From positions 1 through 64,000 of the forward strand of contig MCGE01000044.1 of the NCBI GenBank assembly GCA_002105175.1: 64,000 nucleotides of DNA, read 5' to 3'. The notes beneath the pieces are model-generated. The model made no database searches and was not told the origin of the DNA. It was given only the letters and a program-made list of their open reading frames with translations. Below, in pieces: positions 11,961-21,742 of the stretch. Origin of the DNA: Absidia repens (Eukaryota > Mucoromycota > Mucoromycetes > Mucorales > Cunninghamellaceae). Every line of letters begins with the position of its first letter. Position 1 is the stretch's first letter. Both the position numbers and the translations under genes were made by a program.

Positions 11961-14577
11961 ATTTACCCCCCCCTCCTTACTCTTTATTCTTTACCCCATT
12001 CAATTCAATTGTAGATAGATTGATTTTTGTTTTTTTATTTTTGTAACAAAGATCCTTGCACATAGCTCTTTTTTCCCACCTTACATTATATACGTAATAT
12101 TTTTGCTTCGGGGGATGTTGTCATTTTCCCTCACTTTTCAACTCCCGCATTTTTAATAAAGAAAAAAAAGCCACTCTTCTGGGTGTTATATGATATCATC
12201 CGTTTTTTTTTTTTTTTTTTTTTTTTTTTGCACAGCAAGATGAAAATAATTGCAATATACAATACACATGCTGCATGTCCTCCCTCTCCTCCATCTCCCC
12301 CCCCTTATCTTTTGTTTTTATTACTGCCTGGAGAAAATAGGGATACATACCAAAAGGAAAGTGTACAATTAATGACCATGTTCCTGAATTCCTGCTCTCC
12401 CCCAATAAAATGAGAAGAAAGAATTCAATTCTCCGTCGCCGTCTGACCAAAAAAAAAAAAATACACCACGTTGAGTTTTGGTTACACATGCATTATCCAA
12501 ATGAAAACAAAACCATCTGCAAGTAACCCCTTTCTCTCTTTTTTTTTTTCTTTGTCTTACAACCGTTCTCTTCATCTCACCAACCCATTTAATCTCCCTC
12601 CTCATTTCTCTAATCCCAACCGCTACTTTGGATCTATCGTTTTCGTGGCTGTAGGTTGCACCATTCAACGTTGTATGCCTCTCCTTTTGTTCACTCACTG
12701 TAGAATAGCTTGTCAAAGTAGAATAGTCTGTAGAATAGCCTACCCCTGCCACTCACTGTAGCATAGCTTTATCATCTGTTGTTTATTGCAAAATAAAAAA
12801 AAATTATTATTGAATCATAACAGTCAGCACTATACGAAAAGGAAGTGGATCCGAAGATAATAGTTAAAAGGGGGTGTACTAGTCTAGAGGAATGGTGTAA
12901 AAAAAAAAAAAAAAGAAGGTCTAATGAAGGAACGATGTTAAAAAGGGATCGTCGCCGGGATCGCGTAGGACATCATGCTCAAGGTGTTTTCCCCAGACAA
13001 ACTTCGACAAAACTACCACTAAACCATGCTAAGGGAGACTGCAAATCGTCCATACCGATCTTGAATCGGATATGAGGAGTTGAACGGTGTTGGAGAGTGA
13101 GATAAATGAAAAAAAAAGATACACAGCTAATACCACACTACCATTGAGGGTATTTTTTGGGGGACGAGGGGAGACCGACGTTTCAAGCTTCATTGTTGAA
13201 CCATGTAGGTCAATACAATGCGCTAACGTCCGATGCACTCCCAAAAAAAAAAAAAGGGATTTGCAAAAACCAACTTCTTCTAAGAAAGCACTCTTCATTG
13301 AAGCAAAGACACATTTTATATTAGCTCAAAGACATCATTCATTGAAGCAATGACAAGTTTTATCAATGTAAAGATACGTTTTATTGAAGAAAAGTGACAA
13401 ACTAAGCTAATCAAGACACACACACACACTCACACCCAAGATCCTAGATTCAAAATAAAAGGGTTTCCCCATGCATCTTGTAATCACTTTTCGAAAACCC
13501 CTTCTAAACTAGTCCTGACACTAATCTATGTCAACGTCAACTTTAAAGAAGTTGAATGGTGACGCAGAAAAAAGAAAATGGAAAGAAAGAGAGAAGGGAA
13601 AAAAAAATTGGGAGTAAATAAATATTTCACGTGTTCGGGAGTTAAATTATTTTCTTTGGCAAGAGAGTGTCTTGCCTTGTTTGCCCTCTCAGTCCAAAGC
13701 CGACCAGCTTCAAATGGCCGAACGTCTTTTTTTTTTTTTTTTTTTTAATCCAGAATAAAAACTCACCAATCAAATAACTCTTTTCCTTTTTAACTTAATT
13801 ACATGGTTAAAAGTTTTATTGACAAGTAAATATATATATATGTATATGTATATATATCCTTAACGATTTCTGTGCGATCCATTTTCGTTCTTGCTGAACG
13901 GCACTATAGATGACGTGGTCAGTGGAATAAAAAGCACGGGTAGTTGTTGTGAAATAGAAAATAACTAATAAAGTGAGGCACTACTGTCCTTTGCGTGATT
14001 GTCAACAAATGGGCCTGTTTTTTTTTTTTCTCTTATGCAAATGACAGTGGTCACATAGTTGATTTTTATATTTCCAAGTCCTCGGAATCAAGGGGAGAGG
14101 GATGTGGGTAGGTGTCGCAGCAAACTATCTTTTTTTTTCCCGTCTTTCATAAGCATACCGGCGCCTGAAAACAAGCGGAATAGACCTGTCCAAAAGAACT
14201 TACACCTACCATACATAGTAAGTAGTGGATTAGGATTTCTTTGATGGTAGATGGGTCCTGGTTTTTTTTTTCTTCCCGTTTTTTATTTGTGGATTAACAT
14301 TTTAGAAAGACTGAAACCTAAGTAGACCATCGTGCGTCTGGTAGCGAGAAGCTGTGTGTGCAACACTGAAAAAAAATGTCCGTTTCTTCCGCATTTTACC
14401 TGTAAACTAAACGATTGACATCATTCACTGGAACGGGGGATCGTAGAATTTATTGAAACGCCGCAAGATAAATTTTGAACTATAAAAATTGAAGCGTTCA
14501 ACCTGAATTATTTTTCTTTTTTTCTTTTTTGTTTCCAACATAATATATATCTTTTAGAAAACAACCCCACGCAAAAA
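11961..14577. other. Intergenic, repeat-bearing
   Basis: No supported coding exon. It holds a T-run near 12203-12229, a cluster of GTAGAATAG-like short repeats at about 12700-12765, a long reverse copy of the dispersed repeat (13310-13850), (CA)n at about 13419-13430 and the promoter region of the aldo-keto reductase gene. Confidence 0.55.
13310..13850 (-). repeat. Dispersed repeat, copy C (long form)
   Basis: Minus-strand reading matches copy B block by block: TTGAAGCTGGTCGG, AACACGTGAAA, pyrimidine tract, CAGGACTAGTTTAGAAGGGG, ACAAGATGCATGGGGAAACC, then an AT-rich tail. The tail is expanded: CAATAAAACGTATC, GATAAAACTTGTC and TATAAAATGTGTC occur in sequence. A T20 insertion interrupts the 5' part relative to copy B. 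Confidence 0.7.
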
Positions 14578-15834
14578 ATGGCTCAAACTCATATTGAATT
14601 AAACCGTACTGGTGACAAGATGCCTTTGGTTGGCTTTGGCTGCTGGAAGGTGGAAGACAGCGATTGTGAAGAAACCATCTACAATGCTATCAAGGCTGGT
14701 TACCGATTGATTGACGGAGCTGCTGTGTACGCCAACGAAGTTGGCGTTGGACGTGGTATCAACAAAGCTATCAAGGAAGGCATTGTGAAGCGTGAAGACT
14801 TGTTTGGTAAGGCATCGTTACAGTGAAAAGAAAAGGACACAAATTGACGCGTTGATAATGAACTAAAAATTAAATCATAATGCGTTTAGTTGTCACCAAG
14901 TTATGGAACACCTATCATCAAAAGGATCATATTCGCCCTGCTTTTGATCGATCCCTCAAGGACATGGGTTTGGACTACATTGATTTATACCTTATTCATT
15001 GTAAGTATAGATAACATTTATCATAGAGAGAAACAGGGTGATCGACTCTGACCGAATCTCATGTTTCTTTGATTTTGGTATTTATTTATTTTGTGTTTGT
15101 TTTCTTTTAGTCCCTGTTCCTATCAAATATGTCGACCCTGCTGTCCAATATCCTGGTGACTGGATTGAAGAAGGAAACACCGACATTCTTTACGAACGCT
15201 CCCCTATTCATGTGTGCTGGGGTGAAATGGAAAAGTTGGTAGATGATAAGGTGGCTCGCAACATTGGTGTATCTAACTTCAATGTCATGGCTCTCTTGGA
15301 TCTCTTCACTTACTGCCGTTACAAGCCTGCTACTCTTCAAGGTAATTAAACCTCATAATCAAAAGTATATGATCAAGATGGGGGAGGGAGTGACTGACGG
15401 ACTCACATCATGTTACTATTTTTTTTTTTTGTTTATTAGTTGAACTCCACCCTTACTTGCAACAAAAGCGTCTTGTGGAATGGGTTCAAAAGCAAGGTGT
15501 TGCTGTTACTGCCTACTCCTCCTTTGGTCCTGCCTCCTATGTGACTTTGAACGAAGAAGGAAAGACCGCCAAGCCCTTGTTGACCCATGAATCAGTACAA
15601 GACATTGCCACCAAACACGGTAAATCTCCTGCTCAAATCTTACTACGATGGTCTATCCAACGTAACGTGGCTGTTATTCCCAAGAGTATGAACCAAGAAC
15701 GTATGAAGTCCAACTTGGATATCTTTGAATGGTCCTTGGAACAAGGTGATGTGGATGCTCTCAACAAACTCGAAATGGGTGCTCGCTTCAACGATACTGT
15801 CTCTTACGGATTCGACTTGCCTCTCTTTGATTAG
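14578..15834 (+). CDS. Aldo-keto reductase, xylose reductase type
   Basis: Four exons (14578-14806, 14890-15000, 15111-15341, 15440-15834) give 321 residues, the usual length of fungal D-xylose reductases. This AKR family reduces aldoses such as xylose to xylitol with NAD(P)H in the cytosol. The catalytic tetrad is visible: D46 and Y51 in [12 protein letters not shown]80 in VVTKLW and H113 in [25 protein letters not shown] and the cofactor loop [14 protein letters not shown] are also present. The loop with K-S-x-N-x-x-R is the xylose-reductase-like form and favours NADPH use. A TAATAAAAG poly(A) signal lies near 15939. Glycerol or other aldose reductases of the same family are the alternative. 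Confidence 0.92.
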
Positions 15835-15969
15835 TTTAGTCTAGTTTATGTATTTATGATTTAGCGTCTAGTTTAGCTTTAGTGCTATCTATTTTATTTA
15901 TATACTGTTTGATGTATGGATATACTGTATTTATGTTAATAAAAGTTTTTTTTTACTTAAATCGGATGA

Positions 15970-16704
15970 TCAATTTTGTGTTGCGAATGATATGGGCTTA
16001 ATGGAGGATGAACTTATGTATACATTAGGGGGGTCAGAATGATTTGTTGCATTTGGTTTTGTAGTCGGACGCGTTGATGCTGTTCTCTTTGTACATTTTG
16101 ACCAGATTTCGTAGGGAATCTTCTGAACAGCTGGATCGGCAAAAAAAATCATGGCTGTAAATACACCTGCTAAACGGGCCAATACATTACTCACCATAAC
16201 AAAAGCATAATTGGCGGTATGATTGGGATTTACCAAGTACATTTGTAACGCAAAGCCAAGTGAATATGTTAATGCCGGCACTAAAAATAGTCTGTTAGTC
16301 CCACCTTCCTTCTCTTTTAGACTGGGTTTTTTTTCCCTGCTTACTTAAAGGGTATAGCAGACTTCGAGCCACAATTTTTCTGATTGGGTTGGAATCACGT
16401 TGATGAATATGTCTTTTGGAGTGACCTGACGATAGTTGATTGTGAGTTGTTATGGGAACAGAAGCATCGTCATTGGTGGATGGTGAAGGAGCCCCGATAC
16501 CCCGAGAATTTATTTGTAACATGACTTGCTCGTTTTTTGTTTTATCAGAATAGACTTTGTACATGGCTGCCACTGAAGAAAAAAAAGCAACAACAATAAT
16601 AAAGAACATGAAACAATAATAATATATCCAAGAAGTCTTGTTATAAGTGCGATCAAGAAAAGCATTATAGTACCTACAAAAAATAAAAATGATTAAATGT
16701 GGCT

Positions 16705-16743
<39 letters not shown>

Positions 16744-17278
16744 AATATTACCAGCATACTGAATTGTCAGCATCAATCAAACGTTTAAATCCAGCAGGTA
16801 AACTTTCGTTAAAGAAAGGGACGATATTTGCGAGAATGGAATAAAATGCAGCTACAGGGATCAAGATATAATCAGGTCGGCAAGGCCAATGCACATGGCA
16901 GACAAAGACCAAAAAAAGATGAACTCCGACCATGCCCAGAAGACAGCTTGACATGACAGTGAAAATACCGTCCAATATACGAAAACTATGACAAAATGCA
17001 GTTTCGAGTTTATCATGACTCGCTTTTAATGCCATACAATGATCCACAAAGGAAATCGTGTTTGCTCCAATAACACATCGAAGGGAGACTCGGTTGACTT
17101 CACGAGGATGATAGAATAACATGTAAATATAAATGACGCCAACGATGGCGATAGCAATCATACTCAATATCGTACATATCTCCGATGCCAGTTTCAGTTG
17201 CATGAATTGTTCTACCGTGTAATGGAATTGCGTAGGCGGAAGTGTTGGGGCAGCATCGGCCTCTTTGATCTTTTCCAT
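15970..17278 (-). CDS. Orphan seven-transmembrane (GPCR-like) protein
   Basis: Three exons (17278-16752, 16673-16345, 16280-15970) give 388 residues. Seven hydrophobic helices can be read: ICTILSMIAIAIVGVIYIYM; the segment with RCVIGANTISFVDHCM; LDGIFTVMSSCLLGMVGVHL; YILIPVAAFYSILANIVPFF; YYYCFMFFIIVVAFFSSVAA; ALTYSLGFALQMYLV; VMVSNVLARLAGVFTAMIFF. The third intracellular loop is long (about 75 residues, Ser/Asn/Arg-rich) and helices 6 and 7 are close, as in fungal nutrient/cAMP-receptor-like GPCRs. A conserved Cys near helix 3 (AFCHSFRILDG) could form the usual extracellular disulfide. The ligand is unknown. The start at 17278 is the first in-frame ATG. It converges with the reductase gene, with only 135 bp between stop codons. 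Confidence 0.8.
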
Positions 17279-17701
17279 CAAAAAAAGGAGAGAGAGGTAT
17301 TAAAAAAAAAAAAAAAAAAAAAGAAGTTATCACTTTTTTTTTTTTTGGAGAAGCGTGAATGAGGATGGATGAATGATTCACTTTTTTTTTTTTTTATTAA
17401 TCCCCCCCGGTGGATTAACTGTATGGTTTGTCTTTGGTTTCAATTTTCGGATTGCCTGATTATTTATCCACCCCGCTAATAAGAAAAAAAAATAATATTT
17501 ACCAGGGGGTTATGCGCATATATGATTATGGTCTAAGATGTCAAAATAAAAAATGCACTGGGGTTTGGTAAAAAAAAAAAAAAAAATCCGCTGAGAGCGG
17601 ATGTTGAATATTTCGATAAAACGTCAATGCTCGTATTTTTCGATTTTACTTTTCTTCTCGTTTTTGAAATTTCACTCTTTCTCAAATCGATCGATCCAAG
17701 C
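17279..17701. promoter_or_regulatory. Shared divergent upstream region (7TM receptor / PDC)
   Basis: This 423-bp spacer separates the start codons of two divergently transcribed genes and must contain both promoters unless a transcript overlaps. It contains three A/T homopolymers (17300-17320, 17334-17346, 17383-17396), a C7 run next to GGTGGATTAA near 17402, and an A17 run near 17571-17586. No specific operator can be assigned. Confidence 0.5.
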
Positions 17702-19603
17702 ATGGCACCCACAAAAAAAATTTCTATTGGACACTACATTCTTGAAAGGCTCAAAGAAGTCGGTATTGATACTGTCTTTGGGGTCCCAGGTGATTACAAT
17801 CTCAAGTTCTTGGACTTGCTTGAAGGTAAAATATTTAGTATGATTCCCGTGACACGAGTGCCACATGTCCAACTCACCCTCTTTATCTATACACTCATAT
17901 TTCATAGACGATAAGGATCTTACTTGGGGAAACAACGCCAATGAACTTAATGCCGCCTATGCTGCTGACGGATACGCACGGGTCAGAGGGGCTGGTGCAT
18001 TATTGACGACCTTTGGTGTAGGTGAACTCTCTGCTACGAACGGCATTGCTGGCGCCTATGCCGAAATGCTACCTGTGATTCATCTTGTTGGAACACCAAG
18101 TACTGGAGCTATTGCCAAAGGGTCCTTGTTACATCACACACTTGGCAATGGTGATTTTTCTGTCTTTATGAATATGTATGCCAATATTACTGCCGCTAGT
18201 GTTCATTTGTCTCTCACCAATGCCCCTCGTCAAATTGATCATGTCATCTCTGAAAGCTTACGTCGTCGTCGTCCTGGTAAGAAATAAAAAAAAAAAAAAA
18301 AAAAAAAACATACTCAGGGTGGGGAAACGAAGGAAACATCGCTCAACTTTTTTTTTTTTTTTTTTTTTTTTTTGGACGTGTGTGTATAGGCTATATCGGT
18401 ATACCTTCTGATATTGTGTACAATGAAATTGAAGTTGAAACTGGCAAATTGGACTACTCGATCCCGCGAAACCCTCCTGATACGCAAGAAGCCGCGTTGA
18501 AAGCCATCATTGAAGCCATCAAGTGCGCCAAGAACCCCATCATCCTTGCCGATGCGTGTGTTTTGCGAAGCAACATGAAGAAGGAAGCAGCGGAACTCGT
18601 CAAGGTTTCAGGTTTTCCTGTGTATGTGGCTCCCATGAGTATTGATGTGGTTGACCATGATCTCCCGAACTACCGCGGCTGCTACAGTGGTGCGTCCTCT
18701 TTACCTCAAATCAAAGACGAAGTCCACAAGGCGGATCTTATTTTGGAACTGGGCTCTGAACGCACCGATGTCAACACGGGCGGGTTCACAAGCAAACTGG
18801 ACGTCTCCAAGATCATCGAATTCCATACCTTTGTCACCCGGGTGTTCCATTCTACGTATGAAGATGTGTCGATGCATGAACTCCTGCCGCTTCTCAGCAA
18901 GCATTTCCCTACATCGGCCAAACGCGATGCCAACGCTATTGTCCAATCCCTGGGTCCCCGTGCTCGTCGTGCTAAGACACCCGATGGTGATACCATGCTG
19001 CAAGACTACTTTTGGAACAAGGTCACAGAATACTTACCAGAACGCTCGATCATTATCACCGAAACAGGCACGCCGTCCATTGGTGCGTTCAACGTCGACA
19101 TCCCCAAGGAGTGTATTTTTATTTCGCAACTCTTGTGGGGCAGTATTGGTTACACGGTGCCTTCAACCCTGGGGGCGGCCATGGCGGATCGTTCCCGTCG
19201 GGTGTTTTTGATGGTGGGCGATGGGTCGTTCCAATTGACGGCCCAAGAAGTCTCTGTCATGCTCCATCATGGTGTATGTCCCATCATCCTGCTCTTCAAC
19301 AACGACGGCTATCTCATTGAAAAATTGATCCATGGGCGCAACCGCAAGTACAATGATTTCCAAATGTGGGAATATGCGAAGACATTTGATTATTTCGGCG
19401 CCAACATCAAGATCAATCAGGACCGTGCCACCCACCCCTTCAAGATTGGTGTGCGCAGCAAAATCAATACGCGCAAGGAATTCGAAGCCGCCATGGATCA
19501 AGCAATCTCCCAACCTGACCATATCCACTTTTTGGAAATGATCTTCCCTTCTTATGATGCTCCTGAAGAAGCCTTGAGCCAAATTGCCTCCTATGACGGG
19601 TGA
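17702..19603 (+). CDS. Pyruvate decarboxylase
   Basis: Three exons (17702-17825, 17908-18276, 18390-19603) give 568 residues, matching the usual 560-610. The enzyme decarboxylates pyruvate to acetaldehyde with thiamine diphosphate and Mg2+ in the cytosol, the first step of alcoholic fermentation. Catalytic features: E54 in [14 protein letters not shown], the HH pair H117/H118 in [13 protein letters not shown], and the ThDP/Mg motif GDGSFQ (441-446) through [13 protein letters not shown] (468-480). The NNDGYxIEKLIHG form separates PDC from acetolactate synthase and favours it over most indolepyruvate decarboxylases. The second intron opens with an A-rich tract and ends with a long T-run. The start is the first ATG of the conserved N-terminus. 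The last exon is relatively GC-rich, suggesting high expression. Confidence 0.95.
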
Positions 19604-20120
19604 AGAACAAAAAAAAAAAAAAAAAAAAAAAAAGAAGCTGGGCGGGTTTTATTGGTGGATCTCTTCTTTTAGTTTACATAATTAGGTATATTGGTAGTTT
19701 TAGTAGTAGTCTTATGTTGTGTGTATATAACAAAACAAAAATAAAATATTGATTGAATATTTGTCTTGTATATGTAATGTATGGATTATTGAATGATGTG
19801 TGTGGCAATTTCTTTTTATTAATGCATTGATAGATATTCTAGTGAAAAGTATAAATTTTTTAAGCACATAATACACGGATTTGTATCAATTATTGAATGA
19901 TTGTGAATATAATAATTTTATTATTATCGATGAATTGGTTGAAAATTTAGTATATGTGTATGTGTATATGTATATGTATGGTAGGGGACTATTGTACTGT
20001 ACTGTGAGTTTATGGGGATGTAGGGCAAAATAATGGCACACAGGATATTTTTTTTGTTTTGGAGAGTGAGTTGAACGTGAGCGAGGGTGTGTTACGAAGG
20101 CTATCCTATGGACAAGAGCT

Positions 20121-20407
20121 TTAGTCTTGTTTCTTTGGTTGAGGTGTTGGGATATTCTATAGATAAAATAAGACAAGGTGGATGAGTCAAACAATGAATA
20201 AGAATCCAACCATAATAATATTATTACCATTTCAGGTTTCATAATCTATGTGCAATAGAAAAAAAAAAAAAAAAACAGGGTGAGTGGGCTATTGGAGCGT
20301 TATTTTAGTCGAGTAACAAGTGGGCTTACTCTATTTACAGCAGTGCTTCCTATAGCCATACCAGAACAAAGGGTTAGGAACAAATAAAACTTATTGACTT
20401 GAGCCAT
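20121..20407 (-). CDS. 43-residue single-helix membrane microprotein
   Basis: Three tiny exons (20407-20330, 20245-20228, 20156-20121) with consensus splice sites and phase-0 joins give 43 residues. The N-terminal half is one hydrophobic helix (FYLFLTLCSGMAIGSTAV), the rest a polar tail (NRIMKPEMNIPTPQPKKQD). Size and layout are typical of fungal mitochondrial inner-membrane microproteins such as respiratory-complex or assembly subunits. That is inference: I cannot match it to a named family. Support for it being real comes from three exons with clean GT-AG boundaries and from divergent placement 297 bp from the SmG start. Confidence 0.55.
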
Positions 20408-20704
20408 ATTGATTTGCGAACAGGTAATAATGATAATAATAAAAAAAAAAAAAAAAGAAACAGAACAAGGTGAAGTCAGTTCTGACTGAATCGGGCGGTC
20501 ACAGAAGTTTTTTATTTTTTATATTTTTGAAAGGCAGGCGGACTGTTGGAATTTTTTTTTCTTTTCCCTTCTATTCTTCACAAACTCACTCTTAGGTAAG
20601 ATCAACAACAGCCCGTTAATATACAGCTTGGAAAAACTCTTTTATTAATCTGCCCTTTCTTTTTCGTCTGATTCTTTGATGTCAACCACAGATTTATATA
20701 TATC

Positions 20705-21106
20705 ATGGGTAAAACAGCAACACCAGAGTTGAAGACGTAAGTCACTGAAAAACACAAAATGGGCACTTTTTTGGTCATCTATAACGACTCATTCACGCTG
20801 TGTCTCTCTCTCTTGAATCATATTAGGTACATGGACAAACAACTCTCTCTCCAACTCAACAACAACCGTAAAGTCACGGGTATTCTTCGAGGCTACGATC
20901 CTTTCATGAATCTGGTTTTGGACGAAGCCATTGAGGAAGTCAGTGCCACCGAAAAAAACGCGATCGGCATGGTGGTAAGAACGATAGGAAAATGGGTCTT
21001 CACAAACGTTTATATATAGTCTTACTAAAAAACAATCCTTTCCTGCTTTCATTAGGTTATTCGGGGTAACAGTATCACTTTAATGGAAGTGACTTCGTTG
21101 ATGTAG
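20705..21106 (+). CDS. SNRPG: Small nuclear ribonucleoprotein SmG
   Basis: Three exons (20705-20736, 20827-20974, 21056-21106) give 76 residues, exactly the usual SmG length. The Sm1 motif is visible as [20 protein letters not shown] with [13 protein letters not shown], and the Sm2 motif as [14 protein letters not shown]. SmG is part of the heptameric Sm ring assembled on U1, U2, U4 and U5 snRNAs and is needed for pre-mRNA splicing, which fits the intron-rich genes around it. Residue pattern, length and termination after LMEVTSLM favour SmG over LSm7, which is longer. Confidence 0.93.
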
Positions 21107-21444
21107 GATTCTCTTGACGGACTTCCCGCCCCCAACGTACACACACACACACACTCACATACACGGACGCCTACACACACCTGCTTTTATATGACATATT
21201 ACCCGCCCCTCGTTTTTGACGACACACTTCAGTTCTACTACATATAGTTCTTCACTTTATATTATATTTTGTTGCTTTTTATTATCTCGTTTTTTTTTTT
21301 TTTTTTTTTTGGAAAATAAAATATTGCTTTGTTTTAAATACATTTATAAAAGACTATCAAATGATTGTGTATATGTGAATGGTTTGAATGTGGTTTTTAT
21401 TATGGTCATCGCCGAATGTTGAAAGCATGAAGGCGAAATAGTGG

Positions 21445-21642
21445 GTGCTGAAAGCATGATGTATCATATATATCTAAAGGTGTTGATTGCAGTTTTTACT
21501 AGGATGACAGTAGACAAAAAAGCACGGCTTTTCGTGATGGAGTGCTGAAGCCATGATGTATTGCATATCTCCAAAGGTACCGATCATAATTTCTGTTAGG
21601 ATGATTAAATAGACAAAAAAAAAAAAAAAAAAAAAAAGGCAC
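21445..21642. repeat. Imperfect 97-bp tandem duplication
   Basis: Two units begin with GTGCTGAA at 21445 and 21542. They share GCATGATGTAT / CCATGATGTAT, an AAAGGT block, TAGGATGA and an AGACAAAAAA end. The second unit carries an expanded run of about 24 A. It lies between the convergent ends of SmG and the CLPTM1-like gene and has no coding potential. Confidence 0.7.
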
Positions 21643-21742
21643 AGTGTTTTGTAATAAAAATAAATAAATACGGTCATTATTAATAACAAAATGCGAATAA
21701 GAGATGGGGTAAAAATATATAACTATGCTATAAACACTAATA

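Noticed and set aside
12845..13353. Possible retroelement coding fragment
   Set aside because: Frames are short and interrupted, and no reverse transcriptase, integrase or zinc-knuckle motif is readable.
18642..19582. Long alternative frames on both strands within the PDC gene
   Set aside because: Shadows of the GC-richer PDC exon. The PDC frame carries all catalytic motifs.
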